64,000 nucleotides of DNA. It comes from an uncultured Acidimicrobiales bacterium. Lineage in GTDB: Bacteria; Actinomycetota; Acidimicrobiia; Acidimicrobiales; SZUA-35. Numbering within the stretch: the stretch's first letter is position 1; each line of letters begins with the position of its first letter. The notes below the pieces were generated by a model, which searched no databases, had not been told where the DNA came from, and saw only the letters and a program-made list of their open reading frames with translations. The stretch lies in assembly GCA_937922785.1 (NCBI GenBank), contig CALAJQ010000009.1, forward strand, positions 136,958-200,957, in the 5' to 3' direction. Of the stretch, positions 33,604 to 41,745 are shown in pieces. Position numbers and translations under genes: made by a program.

Positions 33604-35189
33604 GCCGATTTCGGCCCGGTGGCTAGTTTTCGGGCAATCACCTTCAGACTCAGCGTTTCGTCAGCACCTTCGAAGATCGATAGAACGCGTGCGTCAACAA
33701 AGAGGCGGCTGACCTCATACTCCTCGGCGTAACCCATTCCGCCGTGGATCTGGAGCGCTTCACGAGTAACCCATTCTGCCGCACCGCAGGCGTAGGCCTT
33801 GATGAGCGATGCCTCCATCTTGCCCTCGTCTTTGGCCAACATTTCGCCAACCTCATAGGAATAGTGACGAGCGCCGGCAATGATCGCAGCCATCTTTGTG
33901 AGCTTGGCCTGAGTCAGCTGAAAGCTCGACAGGGACGAACCAAAGACTGACCGATCGTCGGCGTATGCCCGGGCGGCCTCATACGCGGCCTGCATGACGC
34001 CAACCGCGCGGGCTGCAGTTTGTAAACGACCGTTTTCGAAAGCGGCCATCTGAAAGTAGAACCCGCGCCCAACGCCAGCGTCTAGGCCGATCAGGTTCTC
34101 GCCTGCAACCTCGTAATCGGTGAAGGCCAATTCGTAGGAATGCATGCCGCGGTATCCAATGGTGTCGATCGGACGGCCTTCCATTTTCCCGCCATTGGGC
34201 CCCTCAACTACAAACCCGTGACCGTCCGTTCGCTCTTTTGGAACCACGAACATGCTCAACCCACGATGACGCGCCGCTGGGTCTGGTTCGGTTCGAGCCA
34301 GCAACATCAACACGTCGGCTCGGGCCGCGAATGTGCACCAGGTCTTGGTGCCGTTAATTAGCCAGTTGCCGTTCTTCATCTTGGTGGCAGTTACTCGCAG
34401 ACCAGCAACATCAGACCCGTAGTCCGGCTCCGTGACCGCAACTGCGGCCATTATTTCACCAGTTGCTAGAGCTGGTAGCCACTTGCTCTTTTGCTCGTCG
34501 GTACCGCCTACCAACAACGCCCGAGACAGAATCTCTGGCCGGGTGATCAGCGAACCGCCAGCACCCAACGAGGCGCGGGATAGTTCTTCGGTTGCGATGA
34601 CCATGGCGTAATAGTCGTCGGGACCGCCCGCAGCAGATCCGCCATAGATCTCCGGTATCGAAAGGCCAAACGCTCCGAGGTCGCTCAGCCCGCCGATGAT
34701 GTCCTCACCGATGTCTGCGTTTGTTCGGTGGATGTGTTCGGCTTGGGGCTTGATCTTGTCGGCTCCGAAGCGGGCGAACGTTTCTCGCACCAACTCATAG
34801 GTCTCGTCGAGATGCCGCGGGCCCTCAGCTGAAGAGTGTGAGGCAACCAGGTCGGGGGACCGCCACTTACTTACGAAGGGTCGTGCATCGTCCAAGCAGC
34901 CAACGTCGACACCCCAATCGCCTTCACGCCCAAACATTCGATCGGCGACTTCAGCAATTGCTTCGGCGGCAAAGACCTTTGTAAGGGCGGCTTCGGTTTG
35001 GCCTCGGGCCCCGTAGTTCAACATTGATTTCGCCACTGCTAGCTCGGCACTGGAATGCGCTAGGTCGAACGCAAGCACCTGCTTTAGGTCAACGTCGTCA
35101 GGGCTGATCTGGGCCCAGCCAGAATCCACGGCTGCTTGGGCAATCAGAAGAGCTTCAGATACATCGTTTAGATCCTGCACGCGGACCAT
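33600..35189 (-). CDS. Acyl-CoA dehydrogenase with N-terminal extension, methylsuccinyl-CoA dehydrogenase-like
   Basis: 529 residues from the ATG at 35189; an upstream start at 35318 would cross the divergent aldehyde dehydrogenase start. The FAD enzyme core (about 150-529) has TEPDYGSDVAGL, GTKTWCTFAARADVLMLLAR, GYRGMHSYELAF, FENGRLQTAARAVGVMQAA and QIHGGMGYAEEYEVSRLFVDARVLSIFEGADE with the catalytic Glu region. An extra helical N-terminal domain of about 140 residues and the FENGRLQTAARA block are both features of (2S)-methylsuccinyl-CoA dehydrogenase of the ethylmalonyl-CoA pathway. No other pathway gene is in the window, so the substrate is not certain. Confidence 0.85.
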   Translation of the reverse strand: MVRVQDLNDVSEALLIAQAAVDSGWAQISPDDVDLKQVLAFDLAHSSAELAVAKSMLNYGARGQTEAALTKVFAAEAIAEVADRMFGREGDWGVDVGCLDDARPFVSKWRSPDLVASHSSAEGPRHLDETYELVRETFARFGADKIKPQAEHIHRTNADIGEDIIGGLSDLGAFGLSIPEIYGGSAAGGPDDYYAMVIATEELSRASLGAGGSLITRPEILSRALLVGGTDEQKSKWLPALATGEIMAAVAVTEPDYGSDVAGLRVTATKMKNGNWLINGTKTWCTFAARADVLMLLARTEPDPAARHRGLSMFVVPKERTDGHGFVVEGPNGGKMEGRPIDTIGYRGMHSYELAFTDYEVAGENLIGLDAGVGRGFYFQMAAFENGRLQTAARAVGVMQAAYEAARAYADDRSVFGSSLSSFQLTQAKLTKMAAIIAGARHYSYEVGEMLAKDEGKMEASLIKAYACGAAEWVTREALQIHGGMGYAEEYEVSRLFVDARVLSIFEGADETLSLKVIARKLATGPKSA

Positions 35190-35222
35190 TGTCGACGCCA
35201 AGCGGCTCCGGTGGCAAACCGC

Positions 35223-35228
35223 TATATT
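35223..35228 (+). promoter_or_regulatory. Putative leaderless -10 box of the aldehyde dehydrogenase gene
   Basis: TATATT, 7 bases before the GTG at 35236. The same region on the other strand faces the acyl-CoA dehydrogenase gene. Confidence 0.5.
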
Positions 35229-35235
35229 CCTCGAC

Positions 35236-36693
35236 GTGACACAGATCGACATTCCAGTTGGAGCCCATCTCATCGGTGGCGAATGGTCCACCACGGGAGG
35301 CACTGCGTTGAGCATCAACCCCGCCCGGCCCGACGAGCCTGTTGGCGAACATGCAGTGGGCGACGCTTCAACTGCCGCCGACGCAGTGAGTGCTGCGGTC
35401 GATGCTCAAAAGGCGTGGCGAGACATCGGCTTCAAGCGACGAGCTGAAATTCTCGAAGCGGCTGCAATCCTGTTTGATCAGCGAGCCGACGAGCTGGCAA
35501 TGCTGGCCACCCTCGAAGAGGGCAAGACGTTGCCCGAGTCGCGCGGCGAGGCGACGCTTTCGGCCGAGACCTGTCGCTACCAGGCCGGTGTCATCAAGAT
35601 GCCACGCGAAAGCGTCTATCCGTCTTCCAAGCGCGGCGAAACCATCCGCACACTTCGAGCCCCGTTGGGAACAGTCGGCGTCATCACGCCCTGGAATTTT
35701 CCGATTCTCATTCCAGTCTGGAAGATTGCCCCAGCCTTAGCTGCAGGTAACACTGTCGTGTGGAAGACCGCTAGCAACACGCCGCTCACTTCAGTCGCGA
35801 TAGCGAAGGTGTTCCAAGACGCTGGCGTACCCGCCGGAGCGCTAAACCTAATCCTCGGCCCTGGCTCAATGGGTGGTGCACTTGTTGCTGACGGCCGAGT
35901 TGACGGTGTCACTTTTACTGGGTCAGTTCCAGTTGGGTTCGGCATACGCGAAACCGTGACTGCTCGCAACGGTCGAGTGCAGCTTGAGCTGGGCGGGCAC
36001 AACCCGGCCATCGTGTTTGATGACGCAAACCTAGATGTTGCCGTTCCCCTGATCGTGGCTGGCGCCATGGGATCCACTGGGCAGAAATGCACCGCCACCC
36101 GCCGGGTGATTGCGGTTGGCGGAATCTATGACGAACTTGTCGAACGTATGGGTGGCGCGGTGTCGGCACTGAGCATCGGCGACGGTCAAGACCCCAACAC
36201 CGCTATCGGCCCAATCGTTGCCACCAGGGCCCGAGCCGAGGTAGCGGAGGGGCTTGACAAGGCAATTTCCCAGGGAGCTGAAGTGGTGGCAACGGCCTCG
36301 GTTCCAGATTCCAGCGAGTGCTACTTCGCTCCGACTCTTTTGACGGGCTCAACTTCGCTAGACATTTGGACCGAAGAGGTGTTCGGACCGATAAGTACTG
36401 TGGTGAAGGTTGACTCTGAGGACGAGGCGTTCGAGTTAGCAAACAACACCGAGTTCGGGTTGTCAGCGTCGGTGTTCACCAACGACATGTGGCGAATCGA
36501 CCGGGCCACCCACGAGCTTCAGGCTGGCCTCGTCAAGATCAACGCCCCAACCACCGGATCAGAGATTCACGTGCCGTTCGGAGGCGAAAAGTCTTCCTCT
36601 GGCCACGCGCCCCGAGAACAGGGCGACACCGCACTGGATTTCTTCACCCGCACCCGTTCGGTCTACATCAACCCCGGAACCCCAGCGCCCTAA
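35236..36693 (+). CDS. NAD(P)-dependent aldehyde dehydrogenase (2-oxoglutarate-semialdehyde dehydrogenase-like)
   Basis: 485 residues. The cofactor loop is TPWNFPILIPVWKIAPALAAGNTVVWK, the FTGSVPVG turn follows, the catalytic Glu is in LELGGHNPAIV (about 250) and the catalytic Cys in GQKCTATRR (about 285). The C-terminal motif is EVFGPISTVVKV. The GQKCTAT form is common in 2,5-dioxovalerate (alpha-ketoglutarate semialdehyde) dehydrogenases, but related aldehydes are possible. It is divergently transcribed from the acyl-CoA dehydrogenase gene with a 46-base gap. A perfect 20-bp-stem hairpin follows the gene. Confidence 0.88.
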   Translation: MTQIDIPVGAHLIGGEWSTTGGTALSINPARPDEPVGEHAVGDASTAADAVSAAVDAQKAWRDIGFKRRAEILEAAAILFDQRADELAMLATLEEGKTLPESRGEATLSAETCRYQAGVIKMPRESVYPSSKRGETIRTLRAPLGTVGVITPWNFPILIPVWKIAPALAAGNTVVWKTASNTPLTSVAIAKVFQDAGVPAGALNLILGPGSMGGALVADGRVDGVTFTGSVPVGFGIRETVTARNGRVQLELGGHNPAIVFDDANLDVAVPLIVAGAMGSTGQKCTATRRVIAVGGIYDELVERMGGAVSALSIGDGQDPNTAIGPIVATRARAEVAEGLDKAISQGAEVVATASVPDSSECYFAPTLLTGSTSLDIWTEEVFGPISTVVKVDSEDEAFELANNTEFGLSASVFTNDMWRIDRATHELQAGLVKINAPTTGSEIHVPFGGEKSSSGHAPREQGDTALDFFTRTRSVYINPGTPAP

Positions 36694-36699
36694 AACTCT

Positions 36700-36747
36700 T
36701 TCTGTCATAGATCTATCGGTCTATAGCCCGATAGATCTATGACAGAA
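36700..36747. terminator. 48-bp perfect hairpin, copy 1 (bidirectional terminator-like repeat)
   Basis: The arms 36700-36719 and 36728-36747 are exact reverse complements (20 bp, TTCTGTCATAGATCTATCGG) around the loop TCTATAGC. The whole 48-base element, loop included, recurs at 54068-54115. It lies between the convergent aldehyde dehydrogenase and selenoprotein genes, so it probably stops transcription from both sides. Each arm carries its own inner palindrome ATAGATCTAT. Confidence 0.85.
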
Positions 36748-36775
36748 GCATGTTCTGCAAGTTCCCGAGGGGGTG

Positions 36776-37291
36776 TTAGTTGCCCGTTAGCTTGGCGATT
36801 AGTTGGTCGACAGCCTTGTCGGCGATTTCGGCCATTTCGGCATCTGTTCTGTCTTGAATCGGATGCTCCACAAACAGCCGTTCAGGTTGGAACCCGAGCG
36901 CCTCACCCTGAATTTGGGCGGCATCGACAAACACTTCGGATGCAACAAAGACACCGGGAACTCCCCGGCGTTCGAGATCGGCGATGTCATGCACACTGCA
37001 TGACGTGCAGCTGCCTCAATCGGCTAATGCTTCGATCACCGCATCACAGCTCGTCGCAATCTCGTGCCGCAGATCAACCGGCGCAGGTTTGGCAAAGGTG
37101 GGCTTGGTGAAGCGTTTGATACTTGCACCTTCTGCGGTCAGGCGAGTTTCGAGTTGATCAAGGAACTCGGCACCTCGGGCCTTGGAAATATCCAACAGCC
37201 CTATCGTCAGACCAGAGATTGAAGTTGGCCGGGCCACGGTCTCGATGGCCTCGGTCTTAGTACCCATTGTTGGGTCTAACAGAACTGTCAC
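36776..37291 (-). CDS. UGSC-family selenoprotein (Sec at codon 92)
   Basis: Read as one gene through an in-frame TGA at 37016-37018: 91 codons, TGA, then 79 codons to the stop at 36776. The residues around it are AD-U-GSCTSC-SVHDIADLERRG, exactly the U-G-S-C motif that names the UGSC (seleno)protein family, with extra Cys95 and Cys98. Both halves are in the same frame and both continue the fold (SISGLTIGLLDISKARG before; VPGVFVASEVFVDAAQ after), arguing against a pseudogene. A SECIS-like hairpin lies 11 bases after the TGA. The GTG start overlaps the upstream gene's TGA (GTGA). Redox function is inferred; the substrate is unknown. A Cys-free stop at TGA would give a useless 91-residue stub. 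Confidence 0.88.
36986..37004 (-). promoter_or_regulatory. Putative bacterial SECIS stem-loop
   Basis: In mRNA sense: GUCAUGC-AGUGU-GCAUGAC, a perfect 7-bp stem with a 5-base loop that has G and U residues. It begins 11 bases after the UGA at 37018-37016. Spacing and size agree with the minimal SelB-binding upper stem-loop known from E. coli fdhF. Confidence 0.78.
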
Positions 37292-38718
37292 GGGGTTATC
37301 TCCTTCGTTACTAGCTCGCTACCTTTTGCTCCGCCAACCCATCCGGTCAGCAAAGACGAGAACAGCCCTGCGGGACCGCCTACGTGAATAATATTCATGC
37401 CGCCAGCCCGATACTTGGGCAGCTGTGAACCAGCGAAAGCTTCGGGGAGGCCTTCGGTGATTCCACCGACGCCTCGGATCAGTTCGTCTGAGTCCAACAA
37501 CAGCAGCTGGTCAAGCTCGGCGGCCAGCCTTGCCTTGTCCCAACCGGCCTCAGCAAAGATCCGGCCGTGTTCCATTCCAACCGCCAACATTGCGTCAAAG
37601 CCGATAACCAACTTGTGGTGGCCGGCAGCCTTCAGCGCCCCCGCAAACGATTTCGCAAGGGACTCTGGATCTCGCGAGAGCTGGTCGATAATTGGTGACG
37701 GGCCTTGCCCCGCAAATAGCGTTACAGCGTTTACGCCTTCGGCTAGGCCCCTAGTTGTGGCAAGCGCCTCGAATGGTGAGTCGTCAGTGTTTTCGGCAAA
37801 GCAGAATCCAACCTTGCCCGGCGAACCTTGCATTGACATGTCCACTTGGCCCGGTCGGCCTCCGCCGACGTTGCGAACAATCAACTGAAGCGCACGACCG
37901 ATCGTGGCGTTCGCTCGGTTGCCCTGGCCGAAGGCGTTTCCGCCCGAGTTCATGCCAATTGCTTTGGCGATGGGTCCGTTGACAATGATGATTGGGCCCG
38001 AGAAATATGTGGTTGCCAACAAGCCGTGCATATTGAATTCATCAGAACAAGCTGCCTCCACTGCGGCCAACAGAACCGGCATGTACTCGGGTTTGCAGCC
38101 TGCCATGACCGCATTGATGGCGACGTGTTCGACAGTTAGTGGAGCCAAATCAGGGGGCACGTCACACACGAAGTCACCGGGGTTACGGCTGGTGCCGTCC
38201 AACATGTTGAGCACTCGTGCCTCAGTTGGTGGCACGACCGGCAACCCATCGGACCAACCCCGGTCAAAGGCGGCCTCGATTGGATCTTCCAAAGTTGCAA
38301 GATCCACCCGGCGGGCCTGAAGCGGCACTGAAGAGAACCGGACGCGAAGCTCGTTTGCGATTGCCGGGTCCACACTTAGCGAGCCGCAGCCGGGTCGCAT
38401 CTCGGGAAGTTCGGCCCCGATGTCAGAGACTCCAGAAACCGAGCGCCATCCGTCACGGCTCCAACCGACTGTCCGTTCGACCTCAACACCGTCTGCGACT
38501 CGGATGAGAGTGGGCACAGTTTCGATGTCGTTGTGAAACGAAATATCTAGGTTTGTGTCGTCAACTACAGCCATCCCAGCTGGGAAGTCCGGATCGTCCT
38601 GGGTGTAGATAGTAAGGGGGCTTCCAGACTCTCTGATCTGGGCTAGCGCCGGCACTACCAGCTCACATGTCGGGCAGTCATGTTTGACAACTGCGACTAT
38701 TCCATCGGGCAAGCTCAT
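37288..38718 (-). CDS. Thioredoxin-domain protein partnered with the UGSC selenoprotein
   Basis: 476 residues, no signal peptide. Residues about 1-95 look thioredoxin-like: KHDCPTCELVVPAL holds a CxxC (Cys15, Cys18), and ETVPTLIRV has the cis-Pro. A short linker has a further Cys (RPGCGSLSV). The main domain (about 130-476) is glycine-rich and I cannot name it: SDGLPVVPPTEARVLNMLDGT, AVMAGCKPEYMPVLLAAVEAA, FSGPIIIVNGPIAKAIGMNSGGNAFG, GGRPGQVDMSMQGSPGKVGFCFAEN. Its stop overlaps the selenoprotein start by 4 bases, so they are made together; it may reduce or hold the selenoprotein (inference). TAATGT stands 6 bases before the ATG. Confidence 0.75.
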   Translation of the reverse strand: MSLPDGIVAVVKHDCPTCELVVPALAQIRESGSPLTIYTQDDPDFPAGMAVVDDTNLDISFHNDIETVPTLIRVADGVEVERTVGWSRDGWRSVSGVSDIGAELPEMRPGCGSLSVDPAIANELRVRFSSVPLQARRVDLATLEDPIEAAFDRGWSDGLPVVPPTEARVLNMLDGTSRNPGDFVCDVPPDLAPLTVEHVAINAVMAGCKPEYMPVLLAAVEAACSDEFNMHGLLATTYFSGPIIIVNGPIAKAIGMNSGGNAFGQGNRANATIGRALQLIVRNVGGGRPGQVDMSMQGSPGKVGFCFAENTDDSPFEALATTRGLAEGVNAVTLFAGQGPSPIIDQLSRDPESLAKSFAGALKAAGHHKLVIGFDAMLAVGMEHGRIFAEAGWDKARLAAELDQLLLLDSDELIRGVGGITEGLPEAFAGSQLPKYRAGGMNIIHVGGPAGLFSSLLTGWVGGAKGSELVTKEITP

Positions 38719-38724
38719 GGTGAG

Positions 38725-38730
38725 ACATTA
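38725..38730 (-). promoter_or_regulatory. Putative leaderless -10 box of the selenoprotein operon
   Basis: TAATGT, 6 bases before the ATG at 38718. No Shine-Dalgarno is present. Confidence 0.45.
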
Positions 38731-38860
38731 TTCACAAAGCTGGTATCGGTCGAATTGGAACCGTTACCTTCAAGATCGTGCGTTCGGCAAGATTGAGCTT
38801 TTGGCTAAGCTGCGAAGCGATGGGGGTCGCCAATGATAACGGATGGGACTCGAGAGCTGA

Positions 38861-39700
38861 ATGATTGAGCTTACGTTTTACGGGGTTCGCGGCTCGACAC
38901 CATGTTCTGGTCCGGGAACGCTGCAGACCGGCGGCAACACTTCTTGTGTTTCGGTTGCAGTTGATGACGACGACCTGATCGTGTTCGACCTCGGAACTGG
39001 GGCTCGTTATTTGGGCGCAGATCTATGTTCCACCGAGATTCTGCCAATGAAGTGCACAGCACTGGTCTCGCACCTTCACTGGGACCATGTACAGGGCATT
39101 CCATTCTTCGGCCCTTTGCTGCACCCCGAAACTGAACTACACGTCGTTGGACCCAAGCAGACCGACTTTACGCTCGAAGAAGCCATCCACCGGTTCATCT
39201 CGCCCCCGTTGTTCCCAGTTGAGATGGCTGAGATCCCCGCCAAAATGACTTTCCACGAGGCGTCTCGAGGCACGATGACTATTGGTTCAGCCACGGTTTC
39301 GATAGCGCCACTCCTACACGTCGGCGCCACAAACTGTTACCGGGTTGATGGCCCCTCAAGCGGTTCCGTTGCGTACTTGTCAGATCATCAGGAACCGGCT
39401 GACGGTTCAGTCCCAGCCGACATCGCAGAATTCTGCGCCGACGTTGATGTGCTTATTCACGACGCGCAATATGACGCCGCAGAACTTCTCATGAGATCGG
39501 ACTGGGGTCACAGCACAGCAGAGTTTGCGGTGAACGTTGCGCTGGCTTCTAATGCCAAGCGCCTGGTTCTATTCCACCACGACCCGTCGCATAACGATGA
39601 TTGGGTTGCCGATGCAACTGCTAAAGCGCAGGCCCAAGCCGGTAACCGACTTGAAGTAATTGCAGCCGTGGAAGGCATGACACTTACTTCGGGCATCTAA
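38861..39700 (+). CDS. Metallo-beta-lactamase-fold hydrolase (PhnP/cyclic phosphodiesterase-like)
   Basis: 279 residues. The N-terminal GVRGSTPCSGPGTLQTGGNTSCV is the mark of the COG1235-type group. The metal motif is SHLHWDHVQGIPFF (HxHxDH, with Trp in the middle), later ligands are the Asp in YLSDHQ, HDAQY, the His in SDWGHSTAEFA, and LFHHDPSHND at the end. The group includes PhnP and other phosphodiesterases acting on nucleotide-like substrates; the substrate here is unknown. The next gene begins 11 bases after the stop, which may double as its -10 box. Confidence 0.85.
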   Translation: MIELTFYGVRGSTPCSGPGTLQTGGNTSCVSVAVDDDDLIVFDLGTGARYLGADLCSTEILPMKCTALVSHLHWDHVQGIPFFGPLLHPETELHVVGPKQTDFTLEEAIHRFISPPLFPVEMAEIPAKMTFHEASRGTMTIGSATVSIAPLLHVGATNCYRVDGPSSGSVAYLSDHQEPADGSVPADIAEFCADVDVLIHDAQYDAAELLMRSDWGHSTAEFAVNVALASNAKRLVLFHHDPSHNDDWVADATAKAQAQAGNRLEVIAAVEGMTLTSGI

Positions 39701-39703
39701 GCT
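39698..39703 (+). promoter_or_regulatory. Putative leaderless -10 box of the flavin reductase gene, using the upstream stop codon
   Basis: TAAGCT with TAA being the hydrolase stop, 8 bases before the ATG at 39712. Confidence 0.35.
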
Positions 39704-39711
39704 CGACGTTC

Positions 39712-40206
39712 ATGGAATCTGTAAGCATCGACCCACAAGACTTTCGCCGTGTCCTCGGCCGTTTCCCCACTGGTGTAACCGTGGTGACGGCTAACGCTTC
39801 GGGTGGCCCAATTGGTGTTGCGATCGGCTCGTTTGCCTCAATTTCGCTTGACCCACCACTTGTTGGCTTCTTCTTGGGCAACCAGTCAGGTAGCGGAGCA
39901 GCCATCCAAGAGGCCGGTCACTTCTGCGTGAACGTTTTGGCCGCAGATCAGATCGAGCTATGCGGGGTCATGGCGTCACGGGGCGATGACAAGTTCGAAG
40001 GCGTTGACCATCATCCGTCGCCGGTAACTGGCGCTCCGGTGTTTGGTGGGATCATGGCGGCCATTGATTGCAAGCTGCACTCTGTTGTTGAGGCGGGGGA
40101 CCACAACTTGATTGTTGGTGCAGTTCAACACCTGGAAGGTTCGGACTTGACCGACCCGATGGTGTTCTTCGGCGGCAACTATGGAACCTTCGGCCCAACT
40201 GCCTAA
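39712..40206 (+). CDS. Flavin reductase family protein (FMN-binding)
   Basis: 164 residues of the flavin reductase-like split barrel used as the reductase part of two-component monooxygenases. Marks: FRRVLGRFPTGVTVVTA, IGVAIGSFASISLDPPLVGFFL, FCVNVLAADQIELC, and the C-terminal DHNLIVGAVQHL ... PMVFFGGNYGTF. No oxygenase partner is adjacent. A hairpin covers its last codons and the gap to the convergent TrpB2 gene. Confidence 0.87.
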   Translation: MESVSIDPQDFRRVLGRFPTGVTVVTANASGGPIGVAIGSFASISLDPPLVGFFLGNQSGSGAAIQEAGHFCVNVLAADQIELCGVMASRGDDKFEGVDHHPSPVTGAPVFGGIMAAIDCKLHSVVEAGDHNLIVGAVQHLEGSDLTDPMVFFGGNYGTFGPTA

Positions 40207-40218
40207 ACAGTTGGACCG
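40191..40218. terminator. Bidirectional hairpin between convergent flavin reductase and TrpB2 genes
   Basis: CGGCCCAACTG (40191-40201) faces CAGTTGGACCG (40208-40218): 10 of 11 bases pair around a 6-base loop that contains the flavin reductase stop codon. There is no strong U tract. Confidence 0.5.
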
Positions 40219-40230
40219 AAGTTGCTCTGT

Positions 40231-41586
40231 CTAGACCACTGGCACTGTTGCAATAGCGTCAGCCATTTGCTGGGGATCCCATGTTGAGTCTTCAACTTCG
40301 CCCCGAAGGAACTGGTCATAGGAAGCCAAGTCCAAGTGGCCGTGGCCACAAAGCGCGGTGAGGATGACCTTTTCTTCACCAGTCTCCTTGCAGCGGTTTG
40401 CTTCGCGGATGGCTGCGGCGATGGCGTGGGTTGGTTCGGGGGCCGGAACGATGCCTTCAGTCTTGGCGAACTGAAGCGCTCCGTTGAAGCACTCGGTCTG
40501 GCCGATCGACTCTGCCTCAACGAGGCCAAGCTCATAGATGTGGCTGACAAGTGGACTCATGCCGTGGTAGCGCAACCCGCCAGCGTGAATCGGATCTGGG
40601 ATGAAGTCGTGACCTAGGGTGTGCATCTTCATCAACGGCGTCATGCCTGCACTGTCGCCAAAGTCATAGCGATACTCGCCCTTTGTAAGACTCGGGCAGG
40701 CTGCGGGTTCAACGCAGCGGATTGTCGGGTCCATATTGCCCTTCAGCTTCTCTCGCAAGAACGGGAATGAAAGCCCGCCGAAGTTTGAGCCGCCACCGGT
40801 GCAACCGACCAAGACGTCTGGAGTCTCGCCAGCCATCTGCATTTGCAGCAACGCTTCTTCACCTATGATGGTCTGGTGCATCAACACGTGGTTGAGCACC
40901 GAACCGAGGGCGTAACGGATCTCGTCTGACTCAACAGCCATCGCAACCGCTTCGGAGATTGCGATGCCAAGGCTGCCCGGATGATCCGGATCTGCGGCCA
41001 ACAGCTGGCGGCCGAACTCGGTGAGGTCTGACGGACTTGGATGGACCTCAGCGCCCCACACTTCCATCATTGTCTTTCGGTAAGGCTTGAGCTTGTAGCT
41101 TGCGGCCACCTGCCACACCTCACACTCCAGTCCGAACTGGGCGCAGGCAAAGGCCAGAGACGAGCCCCATTGTCCTGCGCCGGTTTCGGTGGTCAACTTC
41201 TTAATGCCAGCCTTGGCGTTGTAATAGGCCTGGGGTACTGATGTGTTTGGCTTGTGAGAGCCAGCCGGGCTGACGCCCTCGTACTTGTAGAAAATCTTGG
41301 CTGGCGTGTCTAGCAACTTTTCCAGACGATGGGCCCGGAAGAGGGGCGAGGGTCTCCAGATCTTGTAGATGTCCATCACCTCGCCCGGGATGTCTACGTA
41401 GGAATCTTGGGTAACTTCTTGCATTATCAAGTCCATCGGGAACAGAGGAGCGAAGTCGTCCGGTCCAGCAGGTTCGCGGGTTCCAGGGTGTAACGCCGGT
41501 GGTGGAGGCTCGGGAAGATCTGGAACGATGTTGTACCACTGAGTGGGCATTTCGGACTCGGGTAGCAAGTACTTGTGTTGTGTCAT
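40231..41586 (-). CDS. trpB: TrpB2-type tryptophan synthase beta-like PLP enzyme
   Basis: 451 residues, longer than classic TrpB (about 400), as is usual for the TrpB2 group. The PLP Lys is in AGSHKPNTS (about residue 113), followed by TETGAGQWGSSLAFACAQFG, the phosphate-binding GCTGGGSNFGG, and ACPSLTKGEYRYDFGDSAGMTPLMKMHTLG typical of TrpB2. It joins indole and serine to tryptophan, perhaps without a TrpA partner; none is nearby. AAGGGGA precedes the ATG, so this is one of the few Shine-Dalgarno starts here. Confidence 0.92.
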   Translation of the reverse strand: MTQHKYLLPESEMPTQWYNIVPDLPEPPPPALHPGTREPAGPDDFAPLFPMDLIMQEVTQDSYVDIPGEVMDIYKIWRPSPLFRAHRLEKLLDTPAKIFYKYEGVSPAGSHKPNTSVPQAYYNAKAGIKKLTTETGAGQWGSSLAFACAQFGLECEVWQVAASYKLKPYRKTMMEVWGAEVHPSPSDLTEFGRQLLAADPDHPGSLGIAISEAVAMAVESDEIRYALGSVLNHVLMHQTIIGEEALLQMQMAGETPDVLVGCTGGGSNFGGLSFPFLREKLKGNMDPTIRCVEPAACPSLTKGEYRYDFGDSAGMTPLMKMHTLGHDFIPDPIHAGGLRYHGMSPLVSHIYELGLVEAESIGQTECFNGALQFAKTEGIVPAPEPTHAIAAAIREANRCKETGEEKVILTALCGHGHLDLASYDQFLRGEVEDSTWDPQQMADAIATVPVV

Positions 41587-41745
41587 GGGTTCCCCTTATG
41601 TAAGTACTCGGAGTCTCGCGTAGTTCGCGTGGCCTAGACGAATTGGTTCTTCTGGCCTATTAAGTTCCGGCGGTTGGGTATGGACCGCACGGCTCAAATG
41701 TGGTTCCCTAGGCAGTCCGGTGTGTGCCGGAGGAGAACACTTCTT

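Noticed and set aside
35190-35318. 43-codon N-terminal extension of the acyl-CoA dehydrogenase
   Set aside because: It crosses the aldehyde dehydrogenase start and its TATATT box and reads as low-likelihood protein.
36776-37291. Two separate small genes, or a pseudogene with a nonsense mutation
   Set aside because: The frame is the same on both sides of one TGA, the flanking residues form the known UGSC motif, and a SECIS-like hairpin has the right distance. Recoding explains this better.
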